Below are positions 7,940 to 22,297 of a DNA stretch of 64,000 bases, piece by piece. Source of the stretch: Chamaelirium japonicum (lineage: Eukaryota; Streptophyta; Magnoliopsida; Liliales; Melanthiaceae); the NCBI GenBank assembly GCA_947650365.1, contig CANTAL010000143.1, positions 620,001 to 684,000 on the forward strand, written 5' to 3'. The notes under the pieces are model-generated. The model worked only from the letters and a program-made list of their open reading frames with translations. It had not been told where the DNA came from and ran no database searches. Numbering within the stretch: the stretch's first letter is position 1; every line of letters starts with the position of its first letter. The position numbers and the translations under genes were made by a program.

Positions 7940-8978
7940 GCACGATCCATTCTAATTTATTCATACGATCCATTCTAATTCATTCATTCAATCCATTCTA
8001 ATTCTTTCACACGATCCATTCTAATTCATTCATAGGATCCATTCTAATTCATTCGTACAATCTATATTATTTCATTCGTACGATCCATTCTTACTCATTC
8101 GTATGATCCATTCTAATTCATTCGGACGAATGTATCCATTCTAATTTATTCGTACGATCTATTCTAATTCATTCGTACGATCCATTCTAATTCATTTGTA
8201 CGATCCATTCTAATTCATTCGTCCGATCCATTTTAATTCATTCGCACGAATGTATCCATTCTAATTCATTCGTACGATCCATTCTAATTCATTCATACGA
8301 TCCATTCTAATTTATTCGTAAGATCCATTCTAATTCATTCGTATGATCCATTCTAATTCATTCGTACGATTCATTCTAATTCATTCGCACGAATGTATCC
8401 ATTCTATTTCATTCGTACGATCCATTCTAATTCATTCATACAATCCATTCTAATTCATTCGCACGAATGTATCCATTCTAATTCATTCGTACGATCAGTT
8501 CTAATTCATTCACAAAATCTAATCTAATTCATTCATACGATCCATTCTAATTCATTCACACGAATGTATCCATTCTAATTCATTCATACGATCCATTCTA
8601 ATTCATTCGTACGATCCATTCTAATTCACTCATACGATCCATTCTAATGCATTCATACGATCCATTCTAATTCATTTGCACGAATATATCCATTCTAATT
8701 CATTCGTACGATCCATTCTAATTCATTTGTACGATCCATTCTAATTTATTCGTACGATCCATTCTAATTTTTTCGTACGATCCATTCTAATTCATTCGTA
8801 CGATCCATTCTAATTCATTCATACAATCCATTCTAATTCTTTCGCACGATCCATTCTAATTCATTCGTACGATCCATTCTAATTCATTCGTGCAATCCAT
8901 TCTATTTCATTCGTACGATCCATTCTTACTCATTCGTACGATCCAATCTAATTCATTCACACGAATGTATCCATTCGT
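7924..8978 (-). repeat. Satellite block, minus polarity
   Basis: J1 left, J3 right. It opens with the variant order seen after nearly every form-A J1: TTCTTTCACACG, then AGGATCC, TACAATCTAT, TTACTCATTCG and CGGACGAATG. Confidence 0.9.
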
Positions 8979-8995
8979 ACGAATGAATTAGAATA
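8960..8995. repeat. J3 junction (about eight copies, both orientations)
   Basis: Minus-to-plus switch on the 14-bp palindrome CATTCGTACGAATG. One form reads GTATCCATTCGTACGAATG then AATTAGAATAG (8,978, 21,104, 27,555, 38,206, 40,879). The reverse-complement form reads CTATTCTAATTCATTCG then TACGAATGGATAC (15,223, 25,454, 60,694). Centres are given. Confidence 0.88.
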
Positions 8996-10132
8996 GATTG
9001 TACGAATGAATTAGAATGGATCGTACGAATGAATTAGAATGGATCGTACGAAGGATTTAGAATGTATCGTACGAATGAGTAAGAATGGATCGTACGAATG
9101 AAATAGAATAGATCGTACGAATGAATTAGAATGGATCGTAGGAAGGAATTAGAATGGATCGTACGAATGAATTAGAATGGATATATTCGTGCAAATGAAT
9201 TAGAATGGATCGTATGAATGTATTAGAATGGATCGTATGAGTGAATTAGAATGGATCGTACGAATGAATTAGAATGGATCGTATGAATGAATTAGAATGG
9301 ATACATTCGTGTGAATGAATTAGAATGGATCGTATGAATGAATTAGAATAGATTTTGTGAATGAATTAGAACTGATCGTACAAATGAATTAGAATGGATA
9401 CATTCGTGCGAATGAATTAGAATGGATTGTATGAATGAATTAGAATGGATCCTATGAATGAATTAGAATGGATCGTACGAATGAATTAGAATGGATACAT
9501 TCGTGCGAATTAATTAGAATTGATCGTACGAATGAATTAGAATGGATCGTGCGAATGAATTAGAATGGATCGTACGAATGAATTAGAATGGATACATTCG
9601 TGCGAATGAATTAGAATGGATACATTCGTGAAAGAATTAGAATAGATCGTATGAATGAATTAGAATGGATCCTATGAATGAATTAGAATGGATCGTGCGA
9701 ATGAATTAGAATGGATCGTACGAATGAATTAGAATGGATCGTGCTAATGAATTAGAATTGATCGAACGAATGAATTAGCATGGATCGTGCTAATGAATTA
9801 GAATGGATCGTACGAATGAATTAGAATGGATCAAATGAATGAATTAGAATTGTTACATTCATGCGAATGAATTAGAATGGATCGTACGAATGGATTAGAA
9901 TGGATCGTACGAATGGATTAGAATGGATACATTCGAGCGAATGAATTAGAATGGATCGTACGAATGAATTAGAATGGATCATACGAATGGATTAGAATGG
10001 ATCCTACGAATGGATTAGAATGGATACCTTTGTGCATATGAATTAGAATGGATCGTACGAATGAATTAGAATGGATCATATTAATGAATTAGAATGGATC
10101 GTACGAATCAATTAGAATGGATACATTCGTGC
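8979..10132 (+). repeat. Satellite block, plus polarity
   Basis: J3 left; the right switch, CATTCGTGCACGATCC, was seen once. Contains one GGTTACATTCATGCG-type higher-order block (about 9,820-10,040), here with TTGTTACATTCATGCG. Confidence 0.88.
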
Positions 10133-10298
10133 ACGATCCATTCTAATACATTCGCACGAATGTATCCATTCTAATTCATTCGTACGATCCATTCTAATTC
10201 ATTAGTATGATCCATTCTAATTCATTCGTACGATCCATTCTAATTCATATGCACAAAGGTATCCATTCTAATTCATTCGTACGATCCATTCTAATTCA
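10133..10298 (-). repeat. Short satellite block, minus polarity
   Basis: Ends at J5 and carries the odd monomer CATATGCACAAAGGTATCC. Confidence 0.85.
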
Positions 10299-10315
10299 GG
10301 ATCGTACGAATGAAT
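10285..10315. repeat. J5 junction (four copies, both orientations)
   Basis: Minus-to-plus switch reading AATTCAGGATCGTACG at about 10,298, 31,011 and 35,455. The reverse complement, CGTACGATCCTGAATT, is at about 37,060. CATATGCACAAAGGTATCC or its complement lies on the expected side in all four. Confidence 0.85.
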
Positions 10316-11280
10316 TAGAATAGATATATTCGTGCGAGTGAATTAGAATTGATCATACGAATGAATTAGAATGGATCGTGCGAATGAATTAGAATGGATC
10401 GTACGAATGAATTAGAATGGATCGTACGAATGAACTAGAATGGATACATTCGTGCGAATGAATTAGAATGGATCGTACGAATGAATTAGAATGAATCATA
10501 CGAATGAATTAGAATGGATCTTACGAATGAATTAGAATGGATCGTACGAATGAATTAGAATGGATACATTCGTGCGAATGAATTAGAATGGATCGGACGA
10601 ATGAATTAGAATGGATCGTACGAATGAATTAGAATGGATCAAATGAATGAATTAGAATGGTTACATTAATGCGAATTAATTAGAATGGATCGTACGAATG
10701 GATTAAAATGGATCGTACGAATGGATTAGAATGGATACATTCGAGCGAATGAATTTGAATAGATCGTACGAATGAATTAGAATGGATCGTACGAATGGAT
10801 TAGAATGGATCCTACGAATGGATTAGAATGGATACCTTTGTGCATACGAATTAGAATGGATCGTACGAATGAATTAGAATGGATCGTACGAATGAATTAG
10901 AATGGATACATTCGTGCGAATGAATTAGAATGGATATATTCGTGCGAAAGAATTAGAATAGATCGTATGAATGAATTAGAATGGATCCTATGAATGAATT
11001 AGAATGGATCGTGCGAATGAATTAGAATGGATCGTACGAATGAATTAGAATGGATCGTGCTAATGAATTAGAATAGATCGAACGAATCAATTAGCATGGA
11101 TCATGCTAATGAATTAGAATGGAACGTACGAATGAATTAGAATGGATCGTGTGAAAGAATTAGAATGGATTGTATGAATGAATTATAATGAATTAGAATA
11201 GAACGTACGAATGAATTAGAATGGATCGTGTAAAAAATTAGAATGGATTGTATGAATGAATTAGAATGAATTCGTACGAT
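10299..11280 (+). repeat. Satellite block, plus polarity
   Basis: J5 left, J1 right. Contains a GGTTACATT block near 10,640-10,850 and the GTGCTAATG marker set near 11,055-11,130. Confidence 0.88.
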
Positions 11281-13846
11281 CCATTCGAATTCATTCGCAC
11301 GATCCATTCTAATTCATTCATACGATCCATTCTAATTCATTCATATAATCCATTCCAATTCTTCCACACGATCCATTCTAATTCATTCGCAGGATCCATT
11401 CTAATTCATTCGTACAATCTATTCTATTTCATTCGTACGATCCATTCTTACTCATTCGTATGATCCATTCTAATTCATTAGGACGAATGTATTCATTCTA
11501 ATTTATTCGTATGATCCATTCTAATTCATTCGTACGATCCATTCTAATTCATTCGTACGATCCATTCTAATTTATTCGTCCGATCCATTCTAATTCATTC
11601 GCACGAATGTATCCATTCTAATTCATTCGTACGATCCATTCTAATTCATTCGTACAATCCATTCTAATTCATTCATAAGATCCATTCTAATTCATTCGTA
11701 CGATCCATTCTAATTCATTTGTACGATCCATTCTAATTCATTCGCACGAATGTATCCATTCTAGTTCATTCGTACGATCCATTCTAATTCATTCGTACGA
11801 TCCATTCTAATTCATTCGCACAATCCATTCTAATTCATTCATACGATCCATTCTAATTCATTCGTACGATCCATTCTAATTCATTCGCACAAATATATCC
11901 ATTCTAATTCATTCGTACGATCCATTCTAATTCATTCGCACGATCCATTCTAATTCATTCGTACAATCCATTCTAATTCATTCGCACGATCTGTTCTTAT
12001 TCATTCGCACAATCCATTCTAATTTATTCGCACGAATGTATCCATTCTAATTCATTCGTACGATCCATTCTAATTCATTCGTACGATCCATTCTAATTCA
12101 TTCGTATGATCCATTCTAATTAATTCGTATGATCCATTCTAATTCATTCGTACGATCCATTCTAATTCATTCATACAATGCATTCTAATTCATTCGCACG
12201 AATGTATCCATTCTAATTAATTCGTACGATCCATTCTAATTCATTCGTATAATCTATTCTTATTCATTCGCACGATCCAGTCTAATTGATTCGCACGATC
12301 CATTCTAATTCATTCGCACGAATGTATCCATTCTAATTCATTCGTACGATCCATTCTAATTCATTAATATGATCCATTCTAATTCATTCGTACGATCCAT
12401 TCTAATTCATATGCACAAAGGTATCCATTCTAATCCATTCGTAGGATCCATTCTAATCCATTCGTACGATCCATTCTAATTCATTCGTACGATCCATTCT
12501 AATTCATTCGCTCGAATGTATCCATTCTAATCCATTCGTACGATCCATTCTAATTCATTCGTACGATCCATTCTAATTCATTCGCATGAATGTAACCATT
12601 CTATTTCATTCATTTGATCCATTCTAATTCATTCGTACGATCCATTCTAATTCATTCGTCCGATCCATTCTAATTCATTCGCACGAATGTATCCATTCTA
12701 ATTCATTCGTACGATCCATTCTAATTCATTCGTACGATCCATTCTAATTCATTCGTAAGATCCATTCTTATTCATTCGTACGATCCATTCTAATTCATTC
12801 GCACGAATGTATCCATTCTAGTTCATTCGTACGATCCATTCTAATTCATTCGTACGATCCATTCTAATTCATTCGCACGATCCATTCTAATTCATTCATA
12901 GGATCCATTCTAATTCATTCATACAATCCATTCTAATTCATTCGCACGAATGTATCCATTCTAATTCATTTGTACGATCAGTTCTAATTCATTCACAAAA
13001 TCTATTCTAATTCATTCATACGATCCATTCTAATTTATTCACATGAATGTATCCATTCTAATTCATTCATACGATCCATTCAAATTCATTCACATGAATG
13101 TATCCATTCTAATTCATTCATACGATCCATTCTAATTCATTCGTACGATCCATTCTAATTCACTCATACGATCCATTCTAATACATTCATACGATCCATT
13201 CTAATTCATTTGCACGAATATATCTATTCTAATTCATTCATACGATCCATTCTAATTTCTTCATCCGATCCATTGTAATTCATTCGTACGATCTATTCTA
13301 ATTCATTCGTACGATCCATTCTTACTCATTCATACGATCCATTCTAATTCATTCGTCCGATCCATTCTAATTCATTCGCACGAATATATCCATTCTAATT
13401 CATTCGTTCGATCAATTCTAATTCATTAGCACGATCCATTCTAATTCATTCGTACGATCCATTCTAATTCATTCGCACGATCCATTCTAATTCATTCATA
13501 GGATCCATTCTAATTCATTCATACGATCTATTCTAATTCTTTCGCACGAATGTATCTATTCTAATTCATTCGCACGAATGTATCCATTCTAATTCATTCG
13601 TACGATCCATTCTAATTCATTCGTACGATCCATTCTAATTCATTCGTATGATCCATTCTAATTCATTCATATGATCTATTCTAATTCATTCATACAATCC
13701 ATTCTAATTCTTTCACACGATCCATTCTAATTCATTCGTACGATCCATTCTAATTCATTCGCACAATCCATTCTTTTTCATTCGTACGATCCATTCTTAC
13801 TCATTCGTATGATCCATTCTAATTCATTCGCACGAATGTATCCATA
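11281..13846 (-). repeat. Satellite block, minus polarity (2.6 kb)
   Basis: J1 left, J2 right. Contains reverse copies of markers that stand plus elsewhere: CAGTCTAATTGATTCG near 12,287 and CATGAATGTAACCATTC near 12,585. Confidence 0.9.
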
Positions 13847-13866
13847 ATGGATCATACGAATGAGTA
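13826..13866. repeat. J2 junction (eight copies, both orientations)
   Basis: Minus-to-plus switch on CCATNATGG. The form GTATCCATAATGGATC is at 13,846, 53,982 and 56,938. The reverse complement, GATCCATTATGGATAC, is at 32,106, 47,008, 61,195 and 63,001, with variant CCAATATGG at 49,235. GAGTAAG monomers follow in one form and CTTACTC monomers precede in the other, as expected for one inverted segment. Confidence 0.88.
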
Positions 13867-14285
13867 AGAATGGATCGTACGAATGAAATAGAATGGATTG
13901 TGCGAATGAATTAGAATGGATCGTACGAATGAATTAGAATGGATCGTACGAATGAATTAGAATGGATCATTCGAATGAATTAGAATGGATACATTCGTGC
14001 GAATGAATTAGAATGGATACATTCGTGCGAAAGAATTAGAATAGATCGTATGAATGAATTAGAATGGATCCTATGAATGAATTAGAATGGATCGTGCGAA
14101 TGAATTAGAATGGATCGTACGAATGAATTAGAATGGATAGTGCTAATGAATTAGAATTGATCGAACGAATGAATTAGCATGGATCATGTTAATGAATTAG
14201 AATGGAACGTACGAATGAATTAGAATGGATCGTGTGAAAGAATTAGAATGGATTGTATGAATGAATTAGAATGAATTCGTACGAT
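13847..14285 (+). repeat. Satellite block, plus polarity
   Basis: J2 left, J1 right; ends with the GTGCTAATG / TTAGCATGG marker set. Confidence 0.88.
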
Positions 14286-14970
14286 CCATTCGAATTCATT
14301 CGCACGATCCATTCTAATTCATTTATACGATCCATTCTAATTCATTCATACAATCCATTCTAATTCTTTCACACGATCCATTCTAATTCATTCGTTGGAT
14401 CCATTCTAATTCATTCGTACAATCTATTTTATTTCATTCGTACGATCCATTCTTACTTATTCGTATGATCCATTCTAATTCATTCGGACGAATGTATCCA
14501 TTCTAATTTATTCGTACGATCAATTCTAATTCATTCGTACGATCCATTCTAATTCATTCGTACGATCCATTCTTACTCATTCGTATGATCCATTCTAATT
14601 CATTCATACGATCCATTCTAATTCATTTGTACGATCGATTCTAATTCATTCGCACTATCCATTCTAATTCATTTGTACGATCCATTCTAATTCATTCGTA
14701 TGATCCATTCTAATTTATTCGTTCAAATATATCCATTCTAATTCATTCGTACGATCCATTCTAATTCATTCGCACGATCCATTCTAATTCATTCGCACGA
14801 ATGTATCCATTCTAATTCATTTGCACGATCCATTCTAATTCATTCCTATGATCTATTCTAATTCATTCGTACGATCCATTCTAATTCATTCTAATTCATT
14901 CGTACGATCCATTCTACGATCCATTCTAATTCATTCGTATATTCCATTCTAATTCATTAGCACGATCCAT
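14286..14970 (-). repeat. Satellite block, minus polarity
   Basis: J1 left, J9 right. From about 14,480 it is the left copy of a segment repeated at about 25,750-26,220. Confidence 0.88.
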
Positions 14971-15010
14971 GCTAATGAATTAGAATGGATCGTACGATCC
15001 AATCTAATTC
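14960..15010. repeat. J9: tiny plus islet between minus blocks (two copies)
   Basis: About 26 bp of plus polarity (GCTAATGAATTAGAATGG) lie between minus sequence, entered through CACGATCCATGCTAATG and left through CGTACGATCCAATC. The second copy is at about 26,210-26,255. Confidence 0.85.
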
Positions 15011-15223
15011 ATTCATACGATCCATTCTTACTCATTCGTATGATCCATTCTAATTCAATCGTACGATACATTCTAATTCATTCGTACGATCCATTCTAAT
15101 TTCATCGTACGATCCATTCTAATTCATTCGTACGATCCATTCTAATTCATTCGTACGATCCATTCTAATTCCTTCGTACGATCCATTCTAATTCATTCGT
15201 ACAATCTATTCTAATTCATTCGT
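14997..15223 (-). repeat. Satellite block, minus polarity
   Basis: J9 left, J3 right; mostly near-consensus monomers. Confidence 0.85.
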
Positions 15224-16950
15224 ACGAATGGATACATTCGTGTGAATGAATTAGAATGGATCGTACGAATTAGTAAGAATGGATCGTACGAATGAAATAG
15301 AATGGATCGTACGAATGAATTAGAATGGATCGTACGAAGGAATTAGAATGGATCGTACGAATGAATTAGAATGGATCGTACGATTGAATTAGAATGGATC
15401 ATACGAATGAGTAAGAATGGATCGTACGAATGAAATAAAATGAATTGCACGAATGAATTAGAATTGATCGTACGAATGAATTAGAATGGATCGTACGAAT
15501 GAATTAGAATGGATCGTACAAATGAATTAGAATGGATCGTACGAATGAACTAGAATGGATACATTCGTGCGAATGAATTAGAGTGGATCGTACGAATGAA
15601 TTAGAATGGATCTTACGAATGAATTAGAATGGATCGTACGAATGATTAGAATGGATCGTACGAATGAATTAGAATGGATACATTCGTGCGAATGAATTAG
15701 AATGGATCGGACGAATGAATAATAATGGATCGTACGAATGAATTAGAATGGATCAAATGAATGAATTAGAATGGTTACATTCATGCGAATGAATTAGAAT
15801 GGATCGTACGAATGGATTAGAATGGATCGTAAGAATGGATTAGAGTGGATACATTCGAGCGAATGAATTAGAATGGATCGTACGAATGAATTAGAATGGA
15901 TCGTACTAATGGATTAGAATGGATCCTACGAATGGATTAGAATGCATACCTTTGTGCATATGAATTAGAATGGATCGTACGAATGAATTAGAATGGATCA
16001 TATTAATTAATTAGAATGGATCGTACGAATGAATTAGAATGGATACATTCGTGCGAATGAATTAGAATGGATACATTCGTACGAAAGAATTGGAATAGAT
16101 CGTATGAATGAATTAGAATGGATCCTATGAATGAATTAGAATGGATCGTGCGAATGAATTAGAATGGATCATACGAATGAATTAGAATGGATCGTGCTAA
16201 TGAATTAGAATTGATCGAACGAATGAACTAGAATGGATACATTCGTGCGAATGAATTAGAATAGATCGGACGAATGAATTAGAATGGATCGTACGAATGT
16301 GTAAGAATGGATCGTACGAATGAAATAGAATAGATCGTACGAAAGAATTAGAATGGATCGTACGAAGGAATTAGAATGGATCGTACGAATGAATTAGAAT
16401 GGATATATTCGTGCAAATGAATTAGAATGGATCGTATGAATGTATTAGAATGGATCGTATGAGTGAATTAGAATGGATCGTACGAATGAATTAGAATGGA
16501 TCGTATGAATGAATTAGAATGGATACATTCGTGTGAATGAATTAGAATGGATCATACGAATGAATTAGAATAGCTCATACGAATGAATTAGAATGAATCG
16601 TATGAATGAATTAGAATGGTTACATTCGTGCGAATGAATTAGAATAGATCGTACGAATGAATTAGAATGGATCGTACGAATAAATTAGAATGGATCGTGG
16701 GAATGAATTAGAATGGATCGTACGAATGAATTAGAATGGATCCACCGAATGAGTTAGAATAGATCATACGAATGAATTAGAATGGATTGTACGAATGAAT
16801 TAGAATGGATTGTGCGAATGAATTAGAATGGATCGTATGAATGAATAAGAATGGATCATACGAATGAATTAGAATGGATCGTGCGAATGAATTAGCATGA
16901 ATCGTACGAATGTATTAGAATGGATCGTACGAATGAATTAGAATGAATCG
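15224..16950 (+). repeat. Satellite block, plus polarity (1.7 kb)
   Basis: J3 left, J8 (GAATGAATCGTACGATCC) right. Contains a GGTTACATTCATGCG block near 15,700-15,960, and from 16,558 a 400-bp segment duplicated at 54,537. Confidence 0.9.
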
Positions 16951-17684
16951 TACGATCCATTCTAATTCAATCGTCTGATCCATTCTAATTCATTCGCATG
17001 AATGTTTCCATGCTAATTCATTTGTATAATCCATTCTATTTCATTCGTACGATCCATTCTTACTCATTCGTATGATCCATTCTAATTCATTCGTACGATC
17101 CATTCTAATTCATTCGTACGATCCATTCTAATTCATTCGCACGATCCATTCTAATTCATTCATACGATCCATTCTAATTCATTCATACGATCCATTCTAA
17201 TTCATTCCTATAATCCATTCTAATTCATTCGCCCGTTCTATTCTAATTCATTCATACGATCCATTCTATTCGAATGGAACATGCGATCCGTTCGAATTCA
17301 TTCGCACAATCCATTCTAATTCATTCATACGATCCATTCTAATTCATTCATACAATGCATTCTAATTCTTTCACACGATCCATTCTAATTCATTTCGTAC
17401 GATCCATTATAATTCATTCGTACAATCCATTCTATTTCATTTGTACGATCCATTCTTACTCATTCGTATGATCCATTCTAATTCATTCGTACGATCCATT
17501 CTAATTTATTTTTACGATCCATTCTAATTCATTCGTACAATCCATTCTATTTCATTCGTACGATCCATTCTTACTCATTCGTATGATCCATTCTAATTAA
17601 TTCGCACGAATGTATCCATTCTAATTCATTCATACAATCCATTCTAATTCATTCCGTACGATCCATTCTAATTCATTTGTACGA
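16951..17684 (-). repeat. Satellite block, minus polarity
   Basis: J8 left, J4 right; carries a reversed islet cassette at about 17,260-17,305. Confidence 0.87.
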
Positions 17685-18080
17685 TCGTACGAATGAATTA
17701 GATTGGATCGTACGAATGAATTAGAATAGATTGTGCGAATGAATTAGAATGGATCGTACGAATGAATTAGAATGGATCATACGGATGAGTAAGAATGGAT
17801 CGTACGAATGAATTAGAATGGATCGTACGAATGAATTAGAATGGATCGTACGAATAAATTAGAATGGATACATTCGTCCGAATGAATTAGAATGGATCAT
17901 ATGAATGAGTAAGAATGGATCGTACGAATGAAATAGAATAGATTGTACGAATGAATTAGAATGGATCCTACGAATGAATTAGAATGGATCGTGTGAAAGA
18001 ATTAGAATGGATTGTATGAATGAATAAGAATGGATCGTATGAATGAATTAGAATGGATCATGCGAATGAATTCGAATGGA
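17685..18080 (+). repeat. Satellite block, plus polarity
   Basis: J4 left, J1 (form B) right. Its right 230 bp are the reversed version of the variant run that follows form-A J1. Confidence 0.88.
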
Positions 18081-20310
18081 TCGTACGAATTCATTCTAAT
18101 TCATTCATACAATCCATTCTTATTCTTTCACACGATCCATTCTAATTCATTCGTACGTTCCATTCTAATTCATTAGCACGATCCATGCTAATTCATTCGT
18201 TCGATCAATTCTAATTCATTAGCACGATCCATTCTAATTCATTCGTCTGATCCATTCTAATTCATTCGCATGATCCATTCAAATTCATTCATAGGATCCA
18301 TTCTAATTCATTCATACGATCTATTCTAATTCTTTCGCACGAATGTATCCATTCTAATTCATTCGCACGAATGTATCCATTCTAATTCATTCGTACGATC
18401 CATTCTAATTCATTCGTACGATCCATTCGAATTCATTCGCACGATCCATTCTAATTCATTCATATGATCCATTCTAATTCATTCATACAATCCATTCTAA
18501 TTCTTTCACACGATCCATTCTAATTCATTCGTACGATCCATTCTAATTCATTCGTACAATCCATTCTATTTCATTCGTACGATCCATTCTTACTCATTCG
18601 TATGATCCATTCTAATTCATTCGTATGATCCATTCTAATTCATTCATACGATCCATTCTAATTCATTCGCACGATCCATTCTAATTCATTCATACGATCC
18701 ATTCTAATTCATTCCTACAATCCATTCTAATTCATTCGCCCGATCCATTCTAATTCATTCATACGATCCATTCTATTCGAATGGATCAGATGATCCATTC
18801 GAATTCATTCGCACGATCTATTCTAATTCATTCATACGATCCATTCTAATTCATTCAGACAATGCATTCTAATTCTTTCACACGATCCATTCTAATTCAT
18901 TCGTACGATCCATTCTAATTCATTCGTACGATCTATTCTAATTCTTTCGCACGAATGAATCCATTCTAATTCATTCGCACGAATGTATCCATTCTAATTC
19001 ATTCGTACGATCCATTCTAATTCATTCGTACGATCCATTTTAATTCATTTATACGATCTATTCTAATTCATTCATACAATCCATTCTAATTCTTTCACAC
19101 GATCCATTCTAATTCATTCGTACGATCCATTCTAATTCATTCGCACAATCCATTCTATTTCATTCGTACGATCCATTCTTACTCATTGGTACGATCCATT
19201 CTAATTCATTCGCACGAATGTATCCATTCTAATTCATTCGTATGAATCCATTCTAATTTATTCGTACAATCCATTCTATTTCATTCGTACGATCCATTCT
19301 TACTCATTCGTATGATCCATTCTAATTCATTCGCACGAATGTATCCATTCTAAATCATTCGTACGATCCATTCTAATTCATTCGTACGATCCATTCTAAA
19401 TCATTCGTACAATCCATTCTATTTCATTCGTACGATCAAGTCTAATTCATTAGCACGATCCATTCTAATTCATTCGTACGATCCTTTCAAATTCATTCGC
19501 ACGATCCATTCTAATTCATTCGTACAATCCATTCTATTTCATTCGTACGATCCATTCTTACTCATTCGTATGATCCATTCTAATTCATTCGCACGATTGT
19601 ATCCATTCTAATTCATTCGTACGATCCATTCTAATTCATTCATACAATCCATTCTAATTCTTTTACACGATCCATTCTAATTCATTCGTACGATCCATTC
19701 TAATTCATTCGTACAATCCATTCTATTTCATTCGTACAATCCATTCTTACTCATTCGTATGATCCATTCTAATTCATTCGCACGAATGTATCTATTCTAA
19801 TTCATTCGTACGATCCATTCTAATTCATTCGTACGATCCATTCTAATTCATTCAGACGATCCATTCTAATTCATTCATACAATCCATTCTAATTCAATCG
19901 CACGATCCATTCGAATTCATTCGCACGATCCATTCTAATTCATTTATACGATCCATTCTAATTCATTCGCATGATCCATTCGAATTCATTCGCACGATCC
20001 ATTCTAATTCATTCGCACGAATGTATCCATTCTAATTCATTCGTATGATCCATTCTAATTCATTCGTACAATCCATTCTTATTCCTTCGTACGATCCATT
20101 CTAATTCATAAATTCATTCTTACGATCCATTCTAATTCATTTGCACAATCTATTCTAATTCATTCATACGATCCATTCTAATTCATTCGTACGATCCATT
20201 CTAATTCATTCATACGATCCATTCTAATTCATTCGCACGAATGTATCCATTCTAATTCATTCGTACGATCCTTTCTAATTCATTCGTACAATCCATTCTA
20301 TTTCATTCGT
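18081..20310 (-). repeat. Satellite block, minus polarity (2.2 kb)
   Basis: J1 left; the right switch is on CATTCGTACGAATG without the J3 flanks. Holds the reversed GTGCTAATG set near 18,175-18,240 and an islet at about 18,768-18,812. Confidence 0.9.
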
Positions 20311-20722
20311 ACGAATGAATTAGAATGGATATATTCTTGCAAATGAATTAGAATGGATCATACGAATGAGTAAGAATGCATCGTATGAATGAAATAGAAT
20401 GGATCGTATGAAGGAATTAGAATGGATCATACAAATGAATTAGAATGGATCGTATGAATGAATTAGAATGGATCGTGTGAAAGAATTAGAATGGATTGAA
20501 TTAGAATGGATCGTACGAATGAGTAATAATGGATCGTACGAATGAAATAGAATGGATTGTACGAATGAATTAGAATGGATCGTACGAATGAATTAGAATG
20601 GATCGTGTGAAAGAATTAGAATGGATTGTATGAATGAATTAGAATGGATCGTATGAATGAATTAGAATGGATCGTACGAATGAAATAGAATGGATCGTAC
20701 ATATCAATTAGAATGGATACAT
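20311..20722 (+). repeat. Satellite block, plus polarity
   Basis: The right switch, GGATACATTCCAATTC, was seen once; monomers are near consensus. Confidence 0.85.
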
Positions 20723-21104
20723 TCCAATTCATTCATACAATCTATTCTAATTCATTCGTATGATCCATTCTAATTCATTCGTACAATCCATTCTGTTTCA
20801 TTCGTACGATCCATTCTTACTCATTCGTATGATCCATTCTAATTCATTCGCACGAATGTATCCATTCTAATTCATTCGTACGATCCATTCTAATTCATTC
20901 GTACGATCCATTCTAATTCATTCATACGATCCATTCTAATTCATTCATACAATCCATTCTAATTCTTTCACACGATCCATTCTAATTCATTCGTACGATC
21001 CATTCTAATTCATTCGTGCAATCCATTCTATTTCATTCGTACGATCCATTCTTACTCATTTGTACGATCCATTCTAATTCATTCACACGAATGTATCCAT
21101 TCGT
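20723..21104 (-). repeat. Satellite block, minus polarity
   Basis: Ends at J3. Confidence 0.85.
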
Positions 21105-21546
21105 ACGAATGAATTAGAATAGATTATACGAATGATATAGAATGGATTGTACGAATGAATTAGAATGTATCGTACGAAGGAATTAGAATGGATCGTACGA
21201 ATGAATTAGAATGGATCGTACGAATGAATTAGAATGGATCGTACGAATGAATTAGAATAGATCGTACGAAGGAATTAGAATGGATATATTCGTGCAAATG
21301 AATTAGAATGGATCGTATGAGTGAATTTGAATGGATCGTACGAATGAATTAGAATGGATCGTATGAATGAATTAGAATGGATACATTCGTGTGAATGAAT
21401 TAGAATGAATCATATGAATGAATTAGAATAGATTTTGTGAATGAATTAGAACTGATCGTACGAATGAATTAGAAGGGATACATTCGTTCGAATGAATTAG
21501 AATGGATACATTAGTGCGAATGAATTAGAAAGGATTGTATGAATGA
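21105..21546 (+). repeat. Satellite block, plus polarity
   Basis: J3 left. The TTTTGTGAATG then GAACTGATCG monomer pair is shared with copies near 7,610, 9,350, 43,220 and 48,040. The right switch is GAATGAATTCATTC. Confidence 0.85.
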
Positions 21547-22235
21547 ATTCATTCATACGATCCATTCTAATTCATTCATACGATCTATTCTAATTCTTTC
21601 ACACGAATGTATCCATTCTAATTCATTCGCACGAATGTATCCATTCTAATTCATTCGTACGATCTATTCTAATTCATTCGTACGATCCATTCTAATTCAT
21701 TCGTACGATCCATTCTAATTCATTCGTACGATCAATTCTAATTCTTTCGCACGAATGTATCCATTCTAATTTATTCGTACATACGATCCATTCTAATTCA
21801 TTCACACGAATGTATCCATTCTAATTCATTTATATAATCCAATCTATTTCATTCGTACGATCCATTCTTACTCATTCGTATGATCCATTCTAATTCATTC
21901 GCACGAATGTATCCATTCTAAATCATTCGTACGATCCATTCTAATTCGTTCACACAATCCATTCTATTTCATTCGTACGATCCATTCTTACTCATTCGTA
22001 TGATCCATTCTAATTCCTTCGTACGATCCATTCTATTTCATTCGTATGATCCATTCTAATTCCTTCATACGATCCATTCTAATTCCTTCGTATGCATTCT
22101 AATTTACTAAAACGATCCATTCTAATTCATTCGTACGATCCATTCTAATTCATTTGCACGAATATATCCATTCTAATTCATTCGCACGATCTATTCTAAT
22201 TCATTCGCACGATCCATTCTAATTAATTCGTACGA
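21547..22235 (-). repeat. Satellite block, minus polarity
   Basis: Right end is a decayed J4 (CGTACGATCGTGC). Many CCTTCGTAC monomers. Confidence 0.85.
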
Positions 22236-22297
22236 TCGTGCTAGTGAATTAGAATGGATCGTACGAATGAATTAGAATGGATACATTCGTGCGAATC
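22236..22297 (+). repeat. Very short satellite block, plus polarity
   Basis: About 60 bp, less than three monomers, between two minus blocks. Confidence 0.8.

Noticed and set aside
11266-11463. Short open frames in the satellite (also 26,112-26,351, 29,231-29,473, 36,450-36,683)
   Set aside because: They translate the satellite itself (repeated IHSNSF / SILIHS). Each 23-mer puts TAA in one frame in turn, and these stretches stay open only because variant monomers happen to lack it.
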